DNA of 64,000 nt from Bombardia bombarda (taxonomy: Eukaryota; Ascomycota; Sordariomycetes; Sordariales; Lasiosphaeriaceae). Both the position numbers and the translations under genes were made by a program. Positions 33,984 through 44,642 of the stretch are shown here, piece by piece. Within the stretch, counting starts at the first letter, position 1, and each line of letters starts with the position of its first letter. Below the pieces are notes generated by a model. It was not told the DNA's origin, searched no databases, and was given only the letters and a program-made list of their open reading frames with translations. The stretch is from positions 1,798,001 through 1,862,000 of the forward strand of contig JAULSR010000003.1 of NCBI GenBank assembly GCA_030512295.1, given 5' to 3'.

Positions 33984-35589
33984 TTTGGGAGCTGGGCCGA
34001 GGGCGGACGAAAGTGCTGAGTTGCGGGAAGTCAAGCGCCGACAACACCTGAAGATGGCGACCCGGATTTGTCTAGGTCCTCCAAGGACGTTGATGTTGCT
34101 TCGGCTCCATGCAGTGGAAGAGAATACTCCCAAGAGATATATGCTTGGTAGAGAACTGTGAACAGGAAGAAGAGGGAGATCCTCTAAAAGAAGACGTGAT
34201 GACGGAAAACGCGGAACCCAGCTAATCAAGCACCAAGATGTAACCGATCTCCGGAAGGAGCGACAGGCGGGAGGGAGGAGGTCAGACAGAGCCTCGATTT
34301 CCTCTCTGGGAAGGTACGCCCGAGTCCTAACAGGGAGGGTATTGAGCAAAATAAAAGAAATAAGCGTCGCGGGGGCCATGAACCGACCTACGCTGCAGCG
34401 TGCTTTGGCATGATCACTCCATAGGTTATTGTTCCTCCAAGCGAAAGGGTGATTTCATTGTGTTGATGCACCTGCGTTGCCGGCGGTGCCTTGGTGGCGA
34501 AAATATTAATAGACGATAGAGGAGTCTGCATTTAGACCACAACAGAAGTCACAGCTTTTCCCAAGCGCCGTGGCACATTGGCCTAAAAGATCGTGAGGGG
34601 TGTGGGCTTGCATGCGAGGAGGCACAATCAAGCACGCTAGGCAGGGTGCCGCTTGGTGAGATTCCCTCAAGGCAAGCCCACCGCCGTCGGCGTTAGGTCT
34701 AGATCCCTGCCCCTCGGGTTCAATCATGGCCGCCACAAATCACGCTTTTGTTACCACTACTGAAGAAGTACCTGCTTTAAACGAGGAAGAGACGATGACA
34801 TAAACCAGAATTGGTTTACTACCATCATCCATACAATGATGAGACTTGTCTTTGGAGAATGGCTTGATCCAATTAACCCTGTCTTCCGAAAGGCAATCGA
34901 ACTACACTAACCAGCACTGGTGGCCCTGTGCCAGTAAGGCTAGCCCCAAGGCGTATCGTTCGTTGCCAGCGGGTGTGGAGGGTCGTCATGCGGGGCTGGG
35001 AGTGTGTGTTACAGTGGCAAGGGGGTCATCAATCAGAGATCCCGAAGCTGGCGAACCATTGTCTGACCAGTCAGCCCAGCCTCCCAAGGCGACCTGCAGC
35101 AGGATGCAGCTCCCATCCGCACGACAGACTGGCAGAGCACCTCAGAGCACAGCCCAAGTTTCAGCGTCAGCTCTTCCATATTTGGCATAGGCCAGCCCCG
35201 AATCACCTGTCTACATTATTCATCATCGTGAAAAAGCGAATCAGTGCTTTTTTCATCATCGTCAAAGAGCAAAAACCGGATTATTAACACGATAAACAAG
35301 TCGCGTATGTTAGGTATTATCTCCGTTCGGTGAGCTAGTCAGATACGACGCTGTCCTGTTTGCAATAAGCAATGTACATCTTGATGATGAGGCTGAATAT
35401 CACAGCACAAGTTCATACGGAAGAGTGCATCATCTGCTTATGTCATCACTGATGAGTCTGATATATATGCGAATAACCCCTAAACTATCTGCTGGAAACA
35501 CAAAAGGCGCCGTGCCACGGCTGGGTATGCAACCCCAAGAACTCCCACAACAAAGAACTATTTACAAACCCAGAAAACAAGTGTGACCA
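33984..35589. other. Intergenic, 1.6 kb
   Basis: 5' flank of the kinase-vWA gene and 3' flank of the CorA-like gene. A minus frame continues upstream of 33983 to 34379 with a hydrophobic start (MAPATLISFILL), but it reads as 5' UTR. No gene recognised in 34.4-35.6 kb. Confidence 0.35.
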
Positions 35590-38076
35590 TCAAGGCCCGC
35601 GTGCATCCTTCCCACCACCAATCCCCAGACCCATCTCCTCCCCAACAACCGACAACCTCTGCTGGTTTCCCATCCCCCCCTTCTCACCCATACCATTTAC
35701 ATTCCCATCACTCCCGAGCCCCAAGCCCCTCTCGAGCTGCAACTCCAACTTATGCTTGTTTGTCCTCTGCCGTCCATACCAATACAGCAGTGCCCAGCCC
35801 GCGATAATCACTACCATCATGGGCAGGCAAATCATCAAGAACAGTCTCAACCCTTGCTGGCGAATGACCCACTCTGAGCCGAGCTTGCCGTCGTCATCCC
35901 AGTTGAGCACGCCGCTGCTGAAGAAGGTCTGTTGAGGTTGGGAAGAAGGCACGGTCAGACTCGGACTGCTGAAACTGGAGCTGGCAGGTTGTGACGGCAG
36001 AGCACCGGATGTGCCAGTGCGAGATTGAGAGAAGAAGCCGCTGCACGATGAGCCAGAGAAGAGGTTAAAGAGGTTTCTTACCGCCAGGAACGTGCCCGGT
36101 AGAAATATGAGCGTGAACACGGTGATGACATGCATCGACAATGTTTCTTGCTTGGTCTTGATGGCGATGTGGTGCATCTTCTCGGTCCACTTCATCATCT
36201 CGGTGGTGGAGGTCTGGGCGAGCAGGGAGAAGGCTTTGGAAGATTGGATGCTGGTGTGTTGGTTCAGAGCTTCGAACTTTGAACAGGAAAGTTGGTTGTT
36301 AGTGACACAAAGTTGTGGCGCCAAGCTTCGGCTCAGGTGTTCAGAAGACACAGAGCATGTCATCTCAGTTATCGCATGACGGTAAAGATGAGAGCAACTC
36401 ACAAGCTGTTGATCATGGTCGATTCCCCTTACCATCGCCAGTAACCTCTGGCGATGGCCCTCTAATTCACGCTCGATCGTGCGAACACGCCGAAAGAAAG
36501 TGGCGATCTCTCCCTTGCACTGCGCCTGATCCATCAAGGTGGTAAACGCATGCGATGTAGTCGCCGTCTCGTACTGCTCCCTGACCTGCACCACAACCTC
36601 CTTATTTTGCTCAAGCGCGACAATCGACTTGTCGATCTCGTCACCTATGATATTGAGTGCCTGGAGTTCGCCAAAGTCGAATCGGCTCTCCAGCTCCTCC
36701 AGTTTGCTGAGAGGTGAGTTCAGCTCCTCCCACATGGTGTTGCTTTGTTGCGAAAGGTTTGACTGTCTCCTCTCCAGCCCGGATTGCCGCCTGAGAAAGC
36801 CTGACAATGTCCTGCTGCTGATACGGCGCGGGTTCATGCCTGGTGCCCCGCCGATCGGGCCGGTTGGCGGCGAGACTGTGCCATCTTGTTGTTGCTGCTG
36901 CTGCTGCTGGTGGCTGGACTGGGCAAAAGTGCTCTGTCTAGAGATGGATGGGACAGTTCGCGTGGTCCCGCGCCGGGAAATACCTTCAGCGAGGGGCACG
37001 GGGCTCGCGATGGCAGCCACGGGCGCAACCTTGGCTTGAAGCGAGCGACGGCTAAGAAAATCCTCCATATCGGCTATGTACTCGCTCCAATTCTCAGAAC
37101 ACCACTCGAGCATGATAAGGTGGACTTGCAGGCTGGCCGCAAACGAGCGTTCACGTGTCCGGGGTGAGTCTGGGCGCAGATGCCTGCTTCGCTCTGGTGC
37201 GTCGATAATTCTAGTGGTCAGTTCGCGGTTTCCTTTGATCAGGATGCAAACGAAGCGGCCTGTTTCTACATCGAATGAATGGTATAGAGTGGCATGACGT
37301 AGTGGCCAAGGATTTGTATGCTCCGGTTCTTTCTCAACTGTGAGGAGATTAAAGGCGTGCTGTATCTGAATGCCAGAACGGCCTAAATGTGGCAGACGCA
37401 AGCTGGGACTGTTGTCCTCAAGGTAATTCTCGTGTCTGAAGATGGCGTGTGTTAACGGCCGATCTCTCTTTCTGAAGTTGAAGACAAGCTCTGAGAAGGA
37501 TGGCATCACTTGGAGGTGTGTGAGGAGCAGTGTAAGCTGCTCTTGAGAACATCCCAAGGGATCCCGCGAAGTTTGCGTATGCAAGAATCTGTCAAGATCT
37601 TGTTAGTCTACTGATACATTCCCTGCTAGAAAGTAAGAAGAGAATGCGTACACAAAACGCCACCAAGGATCCATCGCTGTCTTTGCAAGTTTGCTATCGA
37701 CTTGCTCAACGGTTTCGAGCTTTGCTGCCTTCTCGAATGCTAATTTTGATATCCCGTGACTTTTTGTTAGCCACCATGGTCGAAGTTCGGTGAAAGCAAC
37801 TGTCGGTGAGGACTCGATATTTGCAACCGTGGGTGAGCACATGTGCCCCGCATAAGCTGCGCTTGCCAACGTACCATCTTTGTTGTCTGGCAAATCGCGA
37901 ATGTAGAGAGCACGATATGAGGACTCAAACTGGTTTGGGTCTGTAAGTCGCTTCTTGAACGACTTGAGTGAGTGGCCAAAGGACTCGGTGCGAACAACAT
38001 TCAAGGGATATTCTCCCGGCGCATCGCGAGATCTGGTGAACTGGACGACGGCATCGGAGTCTTCGGGAGGGGGCAT
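35590..38076 (-). CDS. CorA-like membrane protein
   Basis: Exons 37652-38076, 36403-37588 and 35590-36276 give 765 residues. The middle intron (36277-36402, GTGAGT to AAG) is 126 nt and keeps the frame open, so an uncorrected reading would include 42 spurious residues. WWRF|VFLHTQTSRDP, a long coiled coil (LEELESRFDFGELQALNIIGD to VRTIERELEGHRQRLLAM) and a C-terminal pair of membrane helices (MHVITVFTLIFLPGTFLA; LFLMICLPMMVVIIAGWALLYW) match the fungal CorA-like Mg2+ transporter group. The GMN motif of true CorA is not seen, so transport activity is uncertain. An eight-residue poly-Q lies near residue 310. The start at 38076 (MPPPEDSDAV) was preferred to one 11 codons upstream. Confidence 0.8.
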
Positions 38077-38990
38077 TGTGAGGGGAGCTTTGGCGCAACT
38101 TCCAAGCAATCAATCGACATCGATCGCGCTTGAGCTCGGGTCTGGGCTTGGAGAGGGACTGAAATTGGTAGACCGATGAGTTGACTTGTAGCGTACTTGA
38201 CCTGGAATCTGATGGAGATATTGACGTCGAGCCAAAGCTAAAAGTAGCATCAATTGAGCCGCGGTATTCCGGAGGGAGCGCTTGCGACACAGGAGCAATG
38301 TCTGAGTGTGGCAGCCAAACGAGGCTCTCGAGCGCACACGAATCGGTCAAGGGGGCCATGAATTGGCCTCCAAGGCGGACTCGCGCCCGACATGAATCTG
38401 TGTGGCGCATGGTCATGATCCTTGTCTGGCGCATACCGGCGCAAGCCGTTTTGGAGTAACTGGGAAGCAGAATCGCAATTGGATTGTGTGAGAAGTTGGG
38501 GTAGGCTGCAAACGGGGCATAATACCTAATCTCACCGGCCCGTCTGCTGATGGCCGTAGGTAGTCCATTTCGGGTTGGTAGCCCGCTGATGTTCGCACCC
38601 GTGTCATGCGCAACGTGGGACGAATACGGGTTACTGTACGTAGGCCTGGTAGGGTATGTGGTCTTGGGTCGGAATAGAGGCAAATTTTGAGCTTTCGCTT
38701 GTACAAGTTCAAAATGCGAATAAGATCCAATTGTATTTCTGGAGGCCTGTCTTTAAATCGGAAAGAACTTCGTACATTTTGACCCACTATAACCCATCCC
38801 GCACACTTCCATCCTCCCGTCATAGCTGCCCACTTTTTCATCACCCAAAATTCCCAAGGCAAGTGCGACCCAAGGCAAGTGCGACCCAAGTCAGGATTAC
38901 ACCTAAAGTTCATCCGGATCGTTAGATGGGTTCTTCGCTCGGACGTGAGCACTGATGTAATCATGTTGTGCCTAGGTATTGCGAAGATGA
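38077..38990. other. Intergenic, 5' flank of CorA-like gene
   Basis: A 252-codon minus frame overlaps the region and the start of the CorA-like gene, but has no family-like content. I read it as promoter and leader DNA. A 16-bp duplication (AAGGCAAGTGCGACCC) occurs near 38857-38889. Confidence 0.35.
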
Positions 38991-39316
38991 TCAGATCAGA
39001 ATCTTCATCCGATAAAGCTCTTTCAACCTCAACGGATTTAAGCCAAAGGCCGCCTTACCTCGGTCAACAGGACTGGCACTTGGATTAAGTACACCAGACT
39101 GCCATCTGGTGATACCTAGAGCAGCCATACAGCGGTCAGACCATTGCTCAAATACACTCAGAACATATTGCGGCCGATGGGGCGATTATGGCGGAGTCGG
39201 GTAGGAGTTCTTCTTACTTTGATGTCGAAGTCGGGGTGGTTGGGCCACAGAGATCGCAGGTATGCCTCGAGCTTTTCGGGCCGCAAACGATACACTCTGA
39301 CCGTGTCCTGCACCAT
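38991..39316 (-). CDS. Tiny three-exon gene, 60 residues
   Basis: Exon 1 (39218-39316) encodes MVQDTVRVYRLRPEKLEAYL and ends PDFDIK at a perfect GTAAGA donor. Exon 2 (39059-39115) encodes VSPDGSLVYLIQVPVLLTE and lies between TCTAG and GTAAGG. Exon 3 (38991-39017) adds LYRMKILI and a stop. Phases are all zero. The first exon has the even, charged character of a real protein, and strong donors follow both coding exons. No family recognised; the pattern Y-R-L-x-x-x-K-L-E-x-Y-L then a short beta-rich segment suggests a small alpha/beta domain. The last exon is the weakest part. Confidence 0.45.
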
Positions 39317-40232
39317 GATCTGGATCTCAGAAGCACTTGTGCTGAATGCGAGTGGATAATTTAGGAAGGTATGCGGCTGATTTGGAACTTGCGAAGCGTT
39401 TCAACCAGTGCGAGTACGCGGAACCAATCTCTTCTTTTCAGTGTTCACAGCTTGAGGCCTCACTGTTCGCTGACAGCTGCGGCACTGGGCGACATGCAAG
39501 GTAGATAGGTATTTATCTTGATCGAATCCGCCCTCCCGCCCCGCTCCCGTTCTGCCAACATCCAGCAGGCTGGGACCTAAGAATTGGACCACATGAAAGA
39601 AATGCGCAGAGCCTCACCTTCATATACATACACTATGTCGTCGGGGCTGCCAATCTGCTCGAGCGGGTGCCCAGGATGCTTGGTCCCTCGGTTCCCTCCC
39701 CCTTCACGGCGCAGCATGTAACGTCCCGGTATCTCTGCCAGTCGGGTGACTGCTCGCTGCGGGTGGTCAGCGAGGCATCCACACGCCTGGCCATTTCTGG
39801 CCAGGCGCTATTCCTGCGCGAGGCCCTTCAGCTTATCGGGAAAAGTGCCACCCCCCCCCCCCCCTCAGCCCTCCCCAAAGGACTTCAAGTTCCCACCACA
39901 CCTTATGAAACTGCTGGTCAGACATGCATTTCTAGACCTAGGGCGTCGAATTTTCCAGGCAGATCGTGGTACTCTCCAAATCAGCTATTCAGGCGCGTGC
40001 CAAAACGCCTCGGGTGCTTAAACGGGGAATTCAGCTGGTCGCAATCCCTTTCTGTGCTTTACCTGCTGTGGCTGTGACAAATACCATGAATTGCTCTTAC
40101 CTGCCTGCTTATCAGGGCGAAAGGATGAAGGTGTGTGGATGAGAGTGTTCTTATCTACATGTCGTACATGCTGCTTGCAGTCTAGTAAGACTCAAGTCCA
40201 AGGGTTTCAAGCTTAAATGTACACAGTACATA
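39317..40232. other. Intergenic with C14 run
   Basis: Upstream of the tiny gene. It contains a run of 14 C at 39851-39864. A plus frame over 39667-40077 spans this run and is not credible as a gene. Confidence 0.35.
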
Positions 40233-40492
40233 CAGTCCAGCCCCTGAACGTTTGTTAGCGTGGTCCAAAGGGTCAGGGCCGTGGTCAAATCTTCAGTTTA
40301 CAACAGTTTTGCCGCTAAAAAAAAACCTTTCCAAATGCTTGGAAATTTACCTACAAATATAATGGCTTATGCTTTATTTGAAAAAGCTGTTTTTATTCTG
40401 TCAAAATTAGTCGTTTTCTCGTAAAGTCAGAGAGTTTTGGCTGGGACCCCTATCCTTTGGACCACGCTAACAAACGTTCAGGGACTGGACTG
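40233..40492. mobile_element. 260-bp MITE with 39-bp TIRs and TA duplication
   Basis: The left end (CAGTCCAGCCCCTGAACGTT...) and right end are inverted copies over 39 bp with one mismatch (C/T at position 9). The element is flanked by TA on both sides (40231-40232 and 40493-40494). The interior is AT-rich with no coding capacity. A TA target duplication and CAGT terminus fit a non-autonomous Tc1/mariner element, probably of the fungal pogo/Fot1 branch (inference from termini). Confidence 0.85.
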
Positions 40493-40812
40493 TAAATTCG
40501 TCCAAAGTGCCTCACTGCAACCGTAGCAGAAGAAGTGTTCCGCATCGGGTGACGTGGAAGCTGTAAAATTGGATTAAGGCGTGCTCGGAGCAAGTACGTC
40601 ACTGTATGGCCATTTCACAAACTAGCAGTCTGTTTCAAGCAAAGCGGCAAGTGCGACCTTCTTTTACATCACACGTATAGCAAAATATTGCCCAATGCAA
40701 CTTCCTCCTCGAGCCAAAGGTTATATCATGATAATCTGCCATGCCACTAAAGCTTCAGCCCCACATGGCTTGTTCATCCAAAGACCATCTTTCATGTCCA
40801 TTTCCTCACAGT
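40493..40812. other. Intergenic, P450 3' flank
   Basis: No gene or repeat seen between the MITE and the P450 stop codon. Confidence 0.4.
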
Positions 40813-42535
40813 TCAGTTAACCTCCCTCACCATAAGCTTCATCGCCAATCCTTGGTTGAAGGCCACACCACCAGCAACCAAATACCGTCCCTCATCCACC
40901 AGCTCGAGATCAAACCGTCTGATAATCTAACCACAGAAAGTCAGCCGCTAGAAATCTCCACAGCTTAAAAAAAACATCAGGCAAGTCAATGCACCCACCT
41001 CAGGCAGCAGCTTATACATCTCAAAATACGCAATATCCTTCCCCAAACACACCCTCGGCCCCACCCCAAACCCAAAATTTGCCGCCTCCATCTCGGCCGC
41101 CTTCTTCTCGCTCTCCAGCCACCTCTCGGGCCTAAAGGCGTCCGGATCCGGCGCATACATCCCAGGATCTCTATGGACCACATACGAATAGCTCGTCATC
41201 TCCGTCCCGCCCGGGATGAAATAGCCCCCGATCCACGCGCCCCCCTTTGCACACATCCGCGTAAGCTGCTGTGGACCCGGCGGACCCACCCGCAAGCTCT
41301 CCTTGATACATGCGACGAAATACGGTAGGTGCGTTATCGTCTCCTCGTACTTGATTGGCGTGGACAGGAATCCCTTCTCCTCAGCAGCAGCGATCTCCGT
41401 CCTCGCCTTGTCGTAACACGCCCGGTTCATGGTCAGGAACCGAAGCGTGTTGCCCAGCCCCGTGCCCGTCGTGTCGGCACCCGCTTGGATCAACAGAGTC
41501 GCGTGCGCGCGCTTCTGTATCGGGTCCAGCGGCTTGCCGTTCACGCGCGCCTGAAGCGCGTATTGGATGTAGTCGGGTTTGTCTTGGGTGTAGCCTTCTT
41601 CCTCGATGCGCCTCTCACGCTCGGTTATCTGTACGTCGGCCTGGCCGATGAGATAGCCCATGCCGCGGGTGTCTTTGGCGCTGGGGAGGAGATAGGGCTT
41701 GAGGAGAGGGGATTTGAGGACGGTCTCGCGGAACCAGCGGAAGCGGGCGGCGAAGCCGAAGAAGTTGAGGCCGTCGCGCCAGCTTTCGAGGAGGTGGCGC
41801 TCGTCGCGCTGGTTCTCGACGAAGCCCCAGGGGGTGGAGAAGGAGAGCATGGTCATGATGTCGGCGGCGAACTGGGCGGCCTTGTCGCAGATGATGATGG
41901 GCTGGTCTTGTTGGGCGAGGTGGGAGAGTTTGGAGGTGAAGAGGAGGATGAGGGAGTCGATGCGGGGCTCCCAGGTGTTTTTGAGGGCGCCGAAGGACCA
42001 CTGGAGGGAGGTTGGGTCAGTTGGTCGGTCTGGTGTAGCTACATGTGTGTGTAGGTGAGGTGGGTGGTTACCTGTGGACCTCCCAACGCCTTTCTCAATG
42101 CCCTGTGCTCGTTACCGTCGAGGGTGGAAAACAGGTGCGGTGGACCAAGGACACCGGTTCCATACAGAGTAGACTTGGTGTTGTGCTTTGCGTCCCAGTA
42201 TATGTCCTTGATAGTGGAGGGCTTGGGGAAGAGTAGAACGTTGGGCGCGATTCGAACCGGCATGTTTGTGTGTGCTAGCTATCCATTGTCAATCTCTCAA
42301 ATGCATACAAGGACGCGTTGGTACACCACTAACCATATTTCTTTGTCAAATCTAGCAACCACTCATGCTCCCATCGAAGAAGACATATCACTGCATCAGT
42401 CAACGAGAATGAGGCCGCATACCAAGGGCCGGGAAATTTGGACAAGGGGTGAAAATAGACATTGTAGATAATGCGAAGCACCAAGGCCGAGAGAGGCGCA
42501 AGGACTAACAGTGTTAAAGCTGAGAACAAGGCCAT
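40813..42535 (-). CDS. Cytochrome P450 monooxygenase
   Basis: Exons 42334-42535, 42072-42274, 40999-42000 and 40813-40926 give 506 residues. An N-terminal membrane anchor (MALFSALTLLVLAPLSALVL) is followed by the proline hinge YFHPLSKFPGPW. The I-helix motif is AGADTTGTGLG, the K-helix ExxR is ESLR, the PERF-like motif is FRPERWLES, and the heme loop is FGFGVGPRVCLGKD with its cysteine ligand. The enzyme is ER-anchored and uses a P450 reductase for oxygen activation. The substrate is unknown; the family resembles fungal secondary-metabolite and pisatin-demethylase-like P450s. The start at 42535 is the first true ATG. No backbone synthase gene is nearby. Confidence 0.92.
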
Positions 42536-43137
42536 AATGGGTTTAATTCTGGAAATCAACCTAGCTGTGCATCTCTAATAAGATAGATGCCAGACAGTTG
42601 AGAGAACAAGGAAATCTTGCGAAACCATCTTTTGCATCGACAGCACTGGATTAAATACTTCAGTCCTGCTGCCCCATGTCAATGCTGCCAAGAGTTGATA
42701 CAGGAGTCTAGGCTCACAAAGTCTCTCACACATCAAAGGCACCGAGCGGGGAGCCTTGGAGATCTTGACCGAATAGGCCATTGAGGGTGTCAAGCACGCC
42801 AATGAGAAGGATGGTGGTTGCATTCTCCGCAGATGCAGGTAAGAATGGCAGAGCGGCAAATACCAACTTGCATGTTTATTGCTTCTATATGAAAATTCCG
42901 ACTGCAACCTCGCATACGATAGCACCTATTATGCGGCATGGACAAGTGGGTGACAGACGTGACATATCTTGCACTTACTGGGCCCTTTCGTCAAGGATGC
43001 TTGGGATATTGCAATTGACACTGATTGGCATATCTTAAGGGAATTCTCCCACACATGGTGCTCATTGATTGGGGAAGTCTGGGCCGTCAGGCACCATTGA
43101 TATTTGCGAATCAACCAACTTGACATTGTCTTCGCAG
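42536..43137. other. Intergenic upstream of orphan exon pair
   Basis: P450 promoter side. Earlier exons of the plus-strand gene at 43.1-43.4 kb may lie here, but I could not place them with confidence. Confidence 0.3.
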
Positions 43138-43438
43138 CCCCTGACGTTAGTTTCGGGGCAGAATCCCAAGGAAGTCTTCATGAAGGTTCTCATGCGATTG
43201 GAGGTATGGAATCCTTCAGCTTTTTATTGTAATGGAATCTGCGTCAAAGTGATTGGCAGACAGGAATATTGGCTTTGTACTGAGCAGTAGGATAAGTTGA
43301 CCCCAACGTAACTCTTTCTAGAAACAGCGTTTGACAGACAGCCTTGAACACGCGACTGTGGAAGTTTTGAAAGGCTTCGATTGTATCAAGCCCCAGGATG
43401 TTTCCCATGTGACCTTCTTAAGTGATGGGATGCAGTGA
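43138..43438 (+). pseudogene. Two spliced exons of an unrecognised gene
   Basis: 43138-43203 encodes PLTLVSGQNPKEVFMKVLMR ending LE at a GTATGG donor. 43322-43438 begins after TTTCTAG and encodes KQRLTDSLEHATVEVLKGFD through LSDGMQ and a stop. The phase is zero, and the joined text has strong protein character (an acidic/hydrophobic helical pattern). No ATG or earlier exon could be placed, so this is a 3' fragment or the end of a gene with small upstream exons. I do not recognise the family. Confidence 0.4.
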
Positions 43439-44642
43439 AACGCATTTTGTCTGGACAACGTCCGTTTCCGATTGTCTGTATCATCTTGCTAACTTGGTGC
43501 TAGGAAACTGGATTGCCGCCACTCCACTGTCTGGTGAGACACGTGATATAAGAAGACTCGATTTGCGGGTAAGACGGGGCAGAGACAAGGAGTTTCTCCC
43601 AAACGTTGCCCAGAAGGGTTTTCGGTCGCTACCTGAAGAGAGTCCAACGGCGAGAATAGATGCCGTTGTACGAAACTTTGCTGAAGATGGGATGGAAGCC
43701 GGAACGTTGCACTGTACGACATGTATATGCATGTGGGTGCCTCATTCTCGTACTACCATACTTACTTACCTACCTGGGCTGCGCCTGCACACATAAGTAT
43801 AAGTTGCAGCAAGCCTGACGTTACTTGTTGGATTGTGGTACCAGTGAAAAACAATTTATTTAACTATAAGCGGATGATCCCTATGATGATCCTATGTTCA
43901 ACATAGCTGTGGCATGTGTGTGCAGGATGTCTCATATTCTCGGACGTCTTGACCGAGAACTTTCTCCACTTGACCCAATGCTGCAAGAAAAAAAACTCTC
44001 CCAGCAGCTCGAATCTTCACATAACGCACCTGCTAACTTGACTTTTGTCTCAATGTCTCTACTCTCCATTCATCGGCGAATTTGCGCCAATGGTCAGCGG
44101 AGTTTCCAGAGCATAGTTATTCCAGGGAGCCATGCCCTGAAGATGGCAGTATTCCCGATGTTTAAAGATAGTCGACAGCCAAGGCACTCAACCAAGACAC
44201 TTTTGAGGCTCTCGTACTTTTCAGTCACACTGGTGTCAAGAAACTCCATAAATACGAGTAATGTTATAGGGCTGGGCTGTGCGAGGACAGAGAATCAACC
44301 TCGGAAGGGCCGGCGGAGTTTCTGTTCGGAACGGAGACAGAATGACCTAGTTCTAGATTACATGACAGTGCCTTCGTACTTGACTCTACTATCTAGTGAT
44401 ATCTCATCATTTTTATAGGCCACCTACCCATGAGTTCTTAACATTTGCTTTGATAAGTGCTGTTGGAGAAAGAGCAAGCAGTTCTACAAAGAGATTTACC
44501 AATATCGGGTTCTGTGGAGTATCCAACCCTGCCAGGAATAATGACAGATAGTATTAAATATACGCTGTCAAATACCATAAGACCAGAAATAAAATGCAAA
44601 TACCTAATGCGATATCACAGAACCCGACTGGACCTTCTGTTC
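43439..44642. other. Intergenic, 1.2 kb
   Basis: Between the orphan exons and the 3' end of the second HET gene. Several overlapping short frames, none convincing. No repeat seen. Confidence 0.4.

Noticed and set aside
37925..38683. 252-codon minus frame overlapping the CorA-like start
   Set aside because: Runs into the real gene in another frame and shows no family trait.
39667..40077. 136-codon plus frame
   Set aside because: Crosses a C14 run and has no coding signature.
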